Below are positions 1-5,923 of a DNA stretch of 7,517 nt, in pieces. The position numbers were made by a program, and so were the translations under genes. The notes beneath the pieces are model-generated. The model did not search any database. It saw nothing but the letters and a program-made list of their open reading frames with translations, and had not been told where the DNA came from. The stretch covers positions 1-7,517 of the forward strand of contig JACMJD010000296.1 of NCBI GenBank assembly GCA_014380825.1, given 5' to 3'. Within the stretch, counting starts at the first letter, position 1. Each line of letters begins with the position of its first letter. The stretch comes from Phycisphaerae bacterium. GTDB taxonomy: Bacteria; Planctomycetota; Phycisphaerae; Tepidisphaerales; Tepidisphaeraceae.

Positions 1-786
1 ACCAAGCCGGAGGTTTCCGATCTCCCCACCGCGCACGCGATGCCACGCATCGTCGGCCAGGTGAAATTCGAGAACGTCACGTTCGGGTACAACCCCGAAC
101 GGCCAGTTCTGCACAACATCAACTTCACGGCCGAATCGGGACAGATGTTCGCGCTGGTTGGCTCTACCGGCAGCGGGAAGAGCAGCATTGTCTCGCTGAT
201 CGCGCGCTTCTATCAGCCGCAGCAGGGTCGCGTGCTGATCGACGGAACCGATATCCGCCACGTCACCGGCGAATCGCTGCACAAACAGATGGGGCTGGTG
301 CTTCAGGTGAATTATCTGTTCACGGGCACGGTGATGGAGAACATTCGCTACGCCCGGCCGGAAGCGACCGAAGAAGACGTGATCCGCGCGTCGAAGGAAA
401 TCGGCAGCTACGACGCGATCATGTCATTGCCGGATGGCTTCACCAACGAAGTCGGCGAACGCGGCGCGAGCATGAGCCTCGGCCAGCGACAATTGATCTG
501 CTTCACGCGCGCGTATCTTGCGGACCCGCGCATCTTCATGCTGGACGAGGCCACCAGCGCCGTCGATACGGCGACCGAAATGCTCGTGCAGGAGTCGCTG
601 GAAAAACTGCTCGCCGGCCGAACCACGTTCGTCGTCGCGCATCGGCTCAGCACGATCATGAAGGCCGATAACATTCTCGTGATCGACCACGGACGCATCA
701 TCGAGCAAGGCACGCATCGGCAATTGCTTGATGCCAACGGGAAATACGCGCATCTGTATCGCCAGTTCGTGCTTCACGGCGCGTAA
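1..786 (+). CDS. ABC exporter, ATP-binding domain (5' partial)
   Basis: This is the C-terminal nucleotide-binding domain of an MsbA/ABCB-type exporter, which couples ATP hydrolysis at the cytoplasmic face to export across the inner membrane. The frame is open from base 1, so the transmembrane domain lies upstream; the ATG at 40 is internal. Counting from that Met, one sees the A-loop Tyr17, Walker A GSTGSGKS (41-48), Q-loop Gln89, the signature as MSLGQ (145-149), Walker B IFMLDE (165-170), D-loop SAVD (173-176) and the H-loop His201. All catalytic positions are present. The signature differs from LSGGQ by Met for Leu and Leu for the first Gly, a variant I recall in other exporters. The VLQ..FLFTGTV-type stretch after the Q-loop is typical of fused-TMD exporters. 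The substrate cannot be told from this half. It ends 77 bases before the Tad-like array. Confidence 0.93.
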   Translation, partial: TKPEVSDLPTAHAMPRIVGQVKFENVTFGYNPERPVLHNINFTAESGQMFALVGSTGSGKSSIVSLIARFYQPQQGRVLIDGTDIRHVTGESLHKQMGLVLQVNYLFTGTVMENIRYARPEATEEDVIRASKEIGSYDAIMSLPDGFTNEVGERGASMSLGQRQLICFTRAYLADPRIFMLDEATSAVDTATEMLVQESLEKLLAGRTTFVVAHRLSTIMKADNILVIDHGRIIEQGTHRQLLDANGKYAHLYRQFVLHGA

Positions 787-828
787 CTTCTGCTTTCTTG
801 CTTTGTTAAACCTGATAACCGCCGAATC

Positions 829-846
829 GCTCAACTGGGATTGAGC
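829..846 (+). other. Short inverted repeat between ABC gene and array
   Basis: GCTCAA (829-834) and TTGAGC (841-846) form a perfect 6-bp stem with a 6-base loop. No T-run follows, so it is a poor intrinsic terminator. It ends 17 bases before the first Tad-like gene and could be an RNA hairpin in its leader or chance. The rest of 787-863 shows no convincing promoter. Confidence 0.25.
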
Positions 847-863
847 CGAGCCGATACGAACGT

Positions 864-1901
864 ATGCGACGGCACAACAAGTCTACGCGGGCTGCGGGCG
901 TCTCGATGATTTATTGTCTTATCGCGATGACCGCGGTCACCGGATTCATCTCGATGGGAGTCGACGTTGGACGCGTCCAACTCGCCAAGACCGAACTCCA
1001 ATGCGCCGCGGATGGCATCGCGCGTTATGCGGCGACGGGAGTCCTTAACGGAACTGCGGACAACAAAGCCAAGGCGGTCGACACCGACTATCTGGTCGAT
1101 GGCGTTCAACTGAAGTTGAAGAACGGCGACATCGACGTGGGCGTCTGGGATTCAGCAACGAAGACGTTTACCGTAACGAACACCAACCCCAATGCTGTGC
1201 GCATCATCGCGCGGAGATTGCAGTCGCGCGACACCGGGGTGCCCACCATCTTTATGCGGCTGATGGGTCAGAACTACGTGGACATTCAAGCCACCGCGAT
1301 CGCGACGTATGTGACAGGCACGACCACGACGCTGACCGCGCCGTCGAAGGGAAATCCGTGGCTTGCGGGAATGCCCAACGGCACAGTTGGAAACACATTT
1401 GACTCCGCGCCGAATAACTCTCCATCGCAGGTCACGGGAATTACCATGACGCCGGGCGCAACGCTCAACTTTGGCTTCACCGGGAGCGCAAGCTATTATC
1501 CCGGCACGCAGCCGTTTGATCCGGACGGCAACCCCGGGTGGATCATCAACAACTACGCCGGCCGCGAGCACGGGAAGTCTCAGTTGTATGCGCCACTGAC
1601 GGCGGTGGTTGGCGTTTTCCTGAACGACACGCAGCCGAACCTCGCCGGTGCGCCCCCCGCTGATTTGGATTTCACTTCGCCCGCCAGTCGCGACTTCGCG
1701 ACGTTAACGCCCGCGCTCCGCCAGCCGTTCTTCATCGGAAACGGCATGCGTGCCGACGGAACCACGCTGCAAAACTTCGTCGTCCCCGCCGGCGCGACGC
1801 GCCTATATCTGGGGATCATGGACGGCCAGCAGTGGAGCGATAACAGCGGCGCGCTCACGTCGACTGTCGTCAAACCCACGCAGATCACGACCGTCAAGTG
1901 A
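864..1901 (+). CDS. Tad-like pilus-assembly protein with LecA-like C-terminal domain (paralogue 1)
   Basis: 345 residues. A basic leader (1-11) is followed by the prepilin-like G12-V-S-M-I-Y17 and one hydrophobic segment (about 13-33), then GRVQLAKTELQ (36-46), the hallmark of TadE/TadG-like proteins. Residues about 70-150 match the shared Tad extracytoplasmic region (VGVWDSATKTFT, NAVRIIARR). From about residue 186 a second domain begins. Its features (SPxxVTGI, GWIINN, AGREH with His236, VGVFLND, FFIGNG, VPAGATRLYLG, then D320 and D326-N327-S-G) resemble the PA-IL/LecA galactophilic lectin fold, whose Ca-binding loop is D...NNSG. The protein is probably anchored in the inner membrane or built into a pilus, with the lectin-like domain outside. 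The start is the only ATG near the leader and has no strong Shine-Dalgarno sequence. It is the first of four tandem paralogues. The Tad assignment is firm; sugar binding is inference. Confidence 0.85.
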   Translation: MRRHNKSTRAAGVSMIYCLIAMTAVTGFISMGVDVGRVQLAKTELQCAADGIARYAATGVLNGTADNKAKAVDTDYLVDGVQLKLKNGDIDVGVWDSATKTFTVTNTNPNAVRIIARRLQSRDTGVPTIFMRLMGQNYVDIQATAIATYVTGTTTTLTAPSKGNPWLAGMPNGTVGNTFDSAPNNSPSQVTGITMTPGATLNFGFTGSASYYPGTQPFDPDGNPGWIINNYAGREHGKSQLYAPLTAVVGVFLNDTQPNLAGAPPADLDFTSPASRDFATLTPALRQPFFIGNGMRADGTTLQNFVVPAGATRLYLGIMDGQQWSDNSGALTSTVVKPTQITTVK

Positions 1902-1950
1902 GGCGAACGACTGGCTCGTTGAACCGAATGCCGCTGATCTCTGTCAGTAA

Positions 1951-1957
1951 AGGGGAG
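1951..1957 (+). promoter_or_regulatory. Ribosome binding site for paralogue 2
   Basis: AGGGGAG lies 6 bases before the ATG at 1964. It decides the start against the in-frame GTG at 1898, which overlaps the stop of the preceding gene and would add 22 residues not needed by the leader. Confidence 0.75.
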
Positions 1958-1963
1958 TTAACC

Positions 1964-3112
1964 ATGATGCGATCAACCATGGCAAACGGTAAGTGCCAGC
2001 CGCGGCTGCGTCGACGGCGCTATGCCGGCATCACACTGATTTATGCGACGGTCGTCATGGTGGTGCTGTGCTCGTTCGTGTCGCTGGGTGTTGACTACGG
2101 GCGCGTTCAACTGGCCAAGACCGAACTGCAACGGGCGGCCGATGCCGGATCACGCTACGGGGCGTCAGGCCTGAAGAATATCCTGTACGGTGTTTCCGCC
2201 GCCCGCGCGAACGCCGTTGTCGCCGCGAAAGACAATCTCGCCGACGGCTCACCGGTTACGCTGGATGCGAACAAGGATGTCGAGTTGATCATCTGGGACG
2301 CGAAGAAGAAAACCGCGACAGTCACAACCGACCCTTACGCCGCGAATGCAGTACGCGTCACTGCGCGACGGACCGCGGCGCGCGGCAACCCAATTCCCAT
2401 GACATTTGCCAGGCTCGCTGGGGTGAACTCTTGCGATGCCAGCGCCACGTCGATCTCCATGCTCACCCCCGGCGCGGATGAAGATTACCTGGTTGAAGCG
2501 ACCAACAATCCGTATCTATCGGGTATGCCGCCCGGCACGATCGCGAGCAATCCCAATCCCCATAACAACCCTGACTATAGCGGGTCCAAGAACACAGGGA
2601 AGACGAAGAAGAACACGTTGGTGCAGAAGCAATCGCCGGTTGATGCCGACATCCCCGTTGTCAGCAACGCGGCTTTCACCTTCGATGGAATCAACGGAAA
2701 CGCGAACAACGACATCAACGATCCAGCGCGTTACACCGCAGATGGAAACACCGGCTGGATTACCAAGAACCACAACGGCGCGGAAAATGGCATCAGTGAC
2801 TTGAACGCGCCGATCAACTCGCTGGTTGCGGTGTTCCTTGACGATACGCAGCCAAACACCAGCAGCGCGCCCAGCGCGCTCGACTTTGGTACGGCCGCGC
2901 AGCGCGACTTCACTACGCTCCAGCCGAAACTCAAACAGCCCTTCTTCATCGGTGATGGTCGAACCAGCACCGGCGAGGTGCAACAATTCATCGCTCCGCC
3001 GGGCGCGACGCGCTTGTTTATCGGCACCTGGGACAGCTACGAATGGAACAACAACGTCGGCGAGTTCTACCTGACGATTCACCGAACCGGCACCGTGCAG
3101 ACAGTAAAGTAG
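1964..3112 (+). CDS. Tad-like pilus-assembly protein with LecA-like C-terminal domain (paralogue 2)
   Basis: 382 residues from the RBS-supported ATG; a second ATG follows at once at 1967. The leader is long and Arg-rich (RLRRRR at 14-19). Then come G22-I-T-L-I-Y27, a hydrophobic segment, GRVQLAKTELQ and the shared Tad extracytoplasmic region (VELIIWDAKKKTATV, NAVRVTARR). The C-terminal domain is clearly homologous to that of the preceding gene: NPYLSGMPPGT, GNTGWI, VAVFLDDTQPN, KQPFFIGDG, PPGATRLFIG, then D357 and N362-N363-N364-x-G. Two differences stand out. The GREH His of the neighbour is Asn here (GAEN, Asn275), and a Lys/Thr/Asn-rich insert (about 206-223) precedes the lectin-like fold. 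It lies 62 bases after paralogue 1, consistent with one operon. Both proteins end in TVK. The C-terminal fold assignment rests on motif memory, not on a search. Confidence 0.86.
   Translation: MMRSTMANGKCQPRLRRRRYAGITLIYATVVMVVLCSFVSLGVDYGRVQLAKTELQRAADAGSRYGASGLKNILYGVSAARANAVVAAKDNLADGSPVTLDANKDVELIIWDAKKKTATVTTDPYAANAVRVTARRTAARGNPIPMTFARLAGVNSCDASATSISMLTPGADEDYLVEATNNPYLSGMPPGTIASNPNPHNNPDYSGSKNTGKTKKNTLVQKQSPVDADIPVVSNAAFTFDGINGNANNDINDPARYTADGNTGWITKNHNGAENGISDLNAPINSLVAVFLDDTQPNTSSAPSALDFGTAAQRDFTTLQPKLKQPFFIGDGRTSTGEVQQFIAPPGATRLFIGTWDSYEWNNNVGEFYLTIHRTGTVQTVK
2579..2632 (+). other. Lys-rich insert in paralogue 2, absent from paralogue 1
   Basis: This encodes about 18 residues (206-223) rich in Lys, Thr, Asn and Gly (GSKNTGKTKKNT core). 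It sits between the NNP-rich linker and the SP that opens the lectin-like domain. The sister gene goes from its NN linker to the SP with no such stretch. It is probably a linker extension. Confidence 0.5.
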
Positions 3113-3245
3113 GACCACGATCCTGGTGAATTATCAGACGCGCTGGTTCTGCGCGATCGACTTCATCACAAGCTCCCGCTATTCGATATATCAATGATGG
3201 CCCGTGTTCGATGCATTGCAGCGTCGCGCGCGATCGGTCAGGCGT

Positions 3246-3251
3246 AAGGAG
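3246..3251 (+). promoter_or_regulatory. Ribosome binding site for paralogue 3
   Basis: AAGGAG lies 7 bases before the ATG at 3259, near-ideal spacing. It fixes that start over an upstream in-frame ATG at 3211 that would add 16 residues. Confidence 0.8.
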
Positions 3252-3258
3252 CTTTCGA

Positions 3259-4362
3259 ATGATCGCGCACAGGCATGTTCGTCGAACCGGCATCTCATTG
3301 ATCTACGCGATGGTGGCGATGGTGGTGCTGGTCGGCTTTGTCTCGCTGGCGGTCGACCTCGGCCGCGTGCAGTTGGCAAAGACGGAGCTTCAGCAAGCAA
3401 CCGACGCCGCCGCGCGATACGCCGGGGGCGGCATGTGGCAGAGCGTGGCGACGGTCAAGAGCCGGGTCGCGACGGCGGGTTTGGAGAACATGGTTGACGG
3501 CAAGCCGTTGGTGATCGACCCAGCCGCCGACCTGGAATTCGGAACGTGGAACGCCGCTACCAAGACCTTCACCGTGCTGGTCGGCTCGGCACAGACCGGC
3601 GCCACCGCGGTCCGCGTGACGGGGCGACGATCAGCGTCGCGCGGCACCGCCGTCCCGACGTTCTTCGGTAAGCTATTGGGACGAAACACGATCGACATGA
3701 AGGCCACCGCGATCGCCGCATACGGCCAAGGTGCGGACGTGGTGCTCATTCAGGACATCACCACATCGTTCTCTGATGAGCTGGCGGATGCAAAGGTCGG
3801 CGACCAGGCGCTGGTCGATACGCTCTACGCCAACGGGAGCGGAATCACGCGCATCGCGATTCTTGTACACACCGGCTGGGGCAAGACATTGGCGCCGTTG
3901 ACCGTTGTCGGCACAAATTATTCCTATCTGACCAACATCGTCAGCTCGATCAAACTAGCTGGGAGTCCGGGCATGCCGGTCGCCAGTGGCACGGATATCG
4001 CCGCTGGATTCGACGAAGCCCTCAAGGTCTACACGGCACCGGGGTACGTCGCGCCGGCCGGCGGTAAGGTGGTTGTGCTCGTGAGCGACGGTCAACCCAC
4101 GTCAAGCAGTGCCGGCTCACATCCGGGGCTCAGCGATGCGCAAATGCTCACATTAGCGCAGACGCGAGCGAACCAACTGTGGGCACAGAACGTCCATATC
4201 TACATCGTGTTCTTCGATCGAGACAACGACGCAGCAGCGGCGAACAAGCTCAAGACGCTCACGCGAGGCAACGGCGACTTTGTAGCGGTGTCGGATCCCA
4301 AGGATCTGCCAACCGCACTCGCGGAAGTCACCAAACGACTACCGTTGAAACTCGTCAAGTGA
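3259..4362 (+). CDS. TadG-like protein with von Willebrand factor A domain (paralogue 3)
   Basis: 367 residues. A short basic leader is followed by G11-I-S-L-I-Y16, one hydrophobic segment (about 12-33), GRVQLAKTELQ and the shared Tad region (LEFGTWNAATKTFTV, AVRVTGRR, FFGKLLGRNTIDMKATAIAAY). From about residue 160 to the end lies a VWA domain. The strand VVLIQD carries the first MIDAS motif D166-I-T-T-S170, Thr245 in GTDIAAGFDEAL is the second ligand, and Asp277 in VVVLVSDGQP the third. A typical late strand, VHIYIVFF, follows. This N-terminal Tad plus C-terminal VWA order is the classical TadG layout, so it is the most conventional member of the array. The domain would bind a divalent metal and a protein ligand outside the membrane. 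It starts 146 bases after paralogue 2, the gap holding no recognisable gene. Its partner is unknown. Confidence 0.9.
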   Translation: MIAHRHVRRTGISLIYAMVAMVVLVGFVSLAVDLGRVQLAKTELQQATDAAARYAGGGMWQSVATVKSRVATAGLENMVDGKPLVIDPAADLEFGTWNAATKTFTVLVGSAQTGATAVRVTGRRSASRGTAVPTFFGKLLGRNTIDMKATAIAAYGQGADVVLIQDITTSFSDELADAKVGDQALVDTLYANGSGITRIAILVHTGWGKTLAPLTVVGTNYSYLTNIVSSIKLAGSPGMPVASGTDIAAGFDEALKVYTAPGYVAPAGGKVVVLVSDGQPTSSSAGSHPGLSDAQMLTLAQTRANQLWAQNVHIYIVFFDRDNDAAAANKLKTLTRGNGDFVAVSDPKDLPTALAEVTKRLPLKLVK

Positions 4363-4476
4363 ATGTGTTGCGGGCGGTTTTGCGAGCCACACCACCGTCA
4401 GTAGTTAACCGCGCCAGCATATGCCCGATCCTTGCACTTAGAAGCAACGCTACACACTGAAAGCAACTCGAAAAGT

Positions 4477-4554
4477 ATGGTCCTTCTGCTCCGCAACGAA
4501 TCGGGTGACGAAGTGCTCGAATATGCACTGATCGCAGGCCTGATCGATTTTTGA
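4477..4554 (+). pseudogene. Truncated Flp (type IVb) pilin relic
   Basis: This 25-codon ORF, too short for most gene callers, encodes LLLRNESGDEVLEYALIAGL followed by I-D-F and a TGA stop. Flp/Tad prepilins have a short leader, a Gly cleavage site, then four residues and Glu-Tyr (G/xxxxEY), and a hydrophobic helix rich in ALIA-type residues. Here G10-DEVL-E15-Y16 fits exactly and ALIAGLI follows, but the helix stops after nine residues where about twenty are expected. Neither other forward frame continues it: one stops within a few codons and the other reads polar sequence. It is therefore more likely a degraded pilin gene than a simple frameshift. It lies inside the array of Tad-like proteins, the expected genomic context for a pilin. 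No strong RBS was seen. Alternatively it is a chance match, or a real micropeptide. Confidence 0.6.
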
Positions 4555-4597
4555 ATTAAGTTGCGCGCACCCGAAGTGGATCCGATTCGAGCGATGC

Positions 4598-4602
4598 GGA
4601 GA
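4598..4602 (+). promoter_or_regulatory. Ribosome binding site for paralogue 4
   Basis: GGAGA lies 6 bases before the ATG at 4609. It favours that start over the in-frame ATG at 4594 and the TTG at 4561. Confidence 0.65.
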
Positions 4603-4608
4603 ACCGTT

Positions 4609-5826
4609 ATGCGTCAAGTCGATCAAAACGCGGCACACAATTACGAAGCAACCTCCTCGACGCGCAGGCATCGTCGCGGCGTGACGTTCATCTATGCGAC
4701 GATCGCATTCGTCGTGGTGGTTGGTTGCGTTTCAATGGCGGTGGACCTGGGCCGCGCGCAGTGCGCCAAGACCGAGCTTCAGCGTGCCGCCGACGCTGCC
4801 GCGCGATACGGTGCCGCCGGGATCGTCGACAGCACCGCGATTGCCAAGGCGACCACCGCCGCGGCGGAGAATCTGGTGGACGGCACGCCGCTGGTCCTGA
4901 GCAACAGCTTTGCAAACACGCCCAAGGATATCGAGCTGGGTAACTGGAACAGCACGCTGAGCCCGAGGTTCAGCACCAGCCGGACGCCGACCAATGCGGT
5001 TCGCGTGACCGCGCGGCGCACGTCCGCGCGCGGCACCGCGATCCCGCTTTTGTTCGCCAGGATGCTCGGACAAAACACGTGCGATCTGATGTCCACGTCG
5101 ATCGCCACGCAGAACATCGCCACGCCGAACTTCATTGGCCTGAACGGGATCACCGCGAAGAACAATGCCAGCGTCGGCTACGATCCGCTGCTGGGCGTGC
5201 CAAGTGCAGGCAATACCAGCAGTGGCGCGTCGATCGCATCGAATGCGGCGATCGACTTCAATAACAATCCTTCAATCAACGGATCGGTAATTCTTGGTCC
5301 CAGTGGAACCTTCAGCGGCTCCTCGCCCCCGACCAAGCTTGCTCAGGATCTGTCATACCCCGCCACGGAAAGTCCACCGTTTGCCGCGACGGGGAGCCTA
5401 AGCGTCAACGGCACCGTGCACATCACGGGCGGCGGTACAAAGGTGTACACGTCGATCAGCCTGAGCAACAACAGCATGCTGATCTTCGATAGCCCCACCA
5501 CCGTTTACGTGACGGGCAGCATCACGTATGCGCAAGGCGGCGAGATCAAGCCATTGAGCAACCTGCCGGTGGATCTGAAGATTCGAATGACCGGCGGCGC
5601 GGGGTCAACGCTCGGCGGAAATAATGCGAACAACATGGTGCTCACTGCACAGGTTTACGCGCCCGCCACCGATTTCATCGCCAAGAACAACGGCGAGCTG
5701 CGCGGCACGGGACTGTTCCGCACGATGAGCGCCACCAACACGCTGAGCCTCTATTACGACATCTCACAAAAGAGCGTGGTGTATGGGCTTAGCAATAACT
5801 ATCTGGGCGTGATGGTGGTGCAGTAA
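4609..5826 (+). CDS. Tad-like protein with PilX-type beta-repeat C-terminal domain (paralogue 4)
   Basis: 405 residues, the longest of the four. A 23-residue leader ending RRHRR precedes G24-V-T-F-I-Y29, the hydrophobic segment and GRAQCAKTELQRAADAAARY. The shared Tad region follows (IELGNWN, NAVRVTARR, LLFARMLGQNTCDLMSTSIA). From about residue 175 the protein changes to Asn, Ser, Gly and Thr-rich sequence with short alternating hydrophobic strands (INGSVILG, VNGTVHITGGG, TSISLSNNSMLIF, TTVYVTGSITY). It closes with LTAQVYAPATDF (346-357), GELRGTGLF and YYDIS. That ending recalls the beta-helical domain found on PilX-like and bactofilin-like exported proteins (DUF7305-type), where an IYAP motif precedes a final G-rich turn and a YD. 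It has no LecA-like or VWA motifs. A surface or pilus-tip role is inferred from the array. It ends in VVQ, unlike the VK end of the other three. Confidence 0.82.
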   Translation: MRQVDQNAAHNYEATSSTRRHRRGVTFIYATIAFVVVVGCVSMAVDLGRAQCAKTELQRAADAAARYGAAGIVDSTAIAKATTAAAENLVDGTPLVLSNSFANTPKDIELGNWNSTLSPRFSTSRTPTNAVRVTARRTSARGTAIPLLFARMLGQNTCDLMSTSIATQNIATPNFIGLNGITAKNNASVGYDPLLGVPSAGNTSSGASIASNAAIDFNNNPSINGSVILGPSGTFSGSSPPTKLAQDLSYPATESPPFAATGSLSVNGTVHITGGGTKVYTSISLSNNSMLIFDSPTTVYVTGSITYAQGGEIKPLSNLPVDLKIRMTGGAGSTLGGNNANNMVLTAQVYAPATDFIAKNNGELRGTGLFRTMSATNTLSLYYDISQKSVVYGLSNNYLGVMVVQ

Positions 5827-5864
5827 GCGCATCATCGCCCCGCCGCCATATCAGACAGGATAAT

Positions 5865-5880
5865 GCGCGCGCTCGCGCGC
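5865..5880 (+). other. GC-only hairpin downstream of the array
   Basis: GCGCGC (5865-5870), a GCTC loop and GCGCGC (5875-5880) make a strong 6-bp stem 38 bases after the stop of paralogue 4. No T-tract follows, so it is not a classical intrinsic terminator, though it may stall transcription or protect the 3' end of the array transcript. Alternating GC repeats also arise by chance in GC-rich DNA. Confidence 0.35.
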
Positions 5881-5923
5881 GGCGACATAGCCACGACGGA
5901 ATGGTCTCGGTACGCTTCGCGGC

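Larger units (their letters stand above)
4363..4608 (+). other. Intergenic region between paralogues 3 and 4
   Basis: This is the longest gene-poor stretch of the array. Its first 114 bases hold only a distant 6-bp inverted repeat (GCGGTT 4374-4379, AACCGC 4407-4412), too far apart to be convincing. The middle holds the truncated Flp prepilin-like ORF described separately, and the end holds the RBS for paralogue 4. No clear promoter was seen. Confidence 0.5.

Noticed and set aside
469..486. Non-canonical ABC signature (MSLGQ) as a sign of a degenerate, inactive ATPase
   Set aside because: The Ser, Gly and Gln that matter are kept, all other motifs are intact, and SLGQ-type signatures occur in other exporters.
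798..818. TTGCTT and TGATAA as a promoter before paralogue 1
   Set aside because: The spacing is only 9 bases, far from 16-18, and no better pair is present.
2516..3118. 200-codon open frame on the minus strand
   Set aside because: It is antisense to the second lectin-like gene, whose frame aligns with its paralogue; no motif or RBS supports the reverse frame.
3194..3247. 17-codon ORF ending at the RBS of paralogue 3 (a possible leader peptide)
   Set aside because: It has no RBS of its own, no recognisable composition and no attenuator-like hairpins; short ORFs of this size are expected by chance.
4374..4412. GCGGTT/AACCGC inverted repeat after paralogue 3 as a terminator
   Set aside because: The arms are only 6 bp with a 27-base loop and no T-tract.
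5859..5864. GATAAT as a -10 box for the DUF885 gene
   Set aside because: No -35-like hexamer lies 16-18 bases upstream, and the GC hairpin directly follows.
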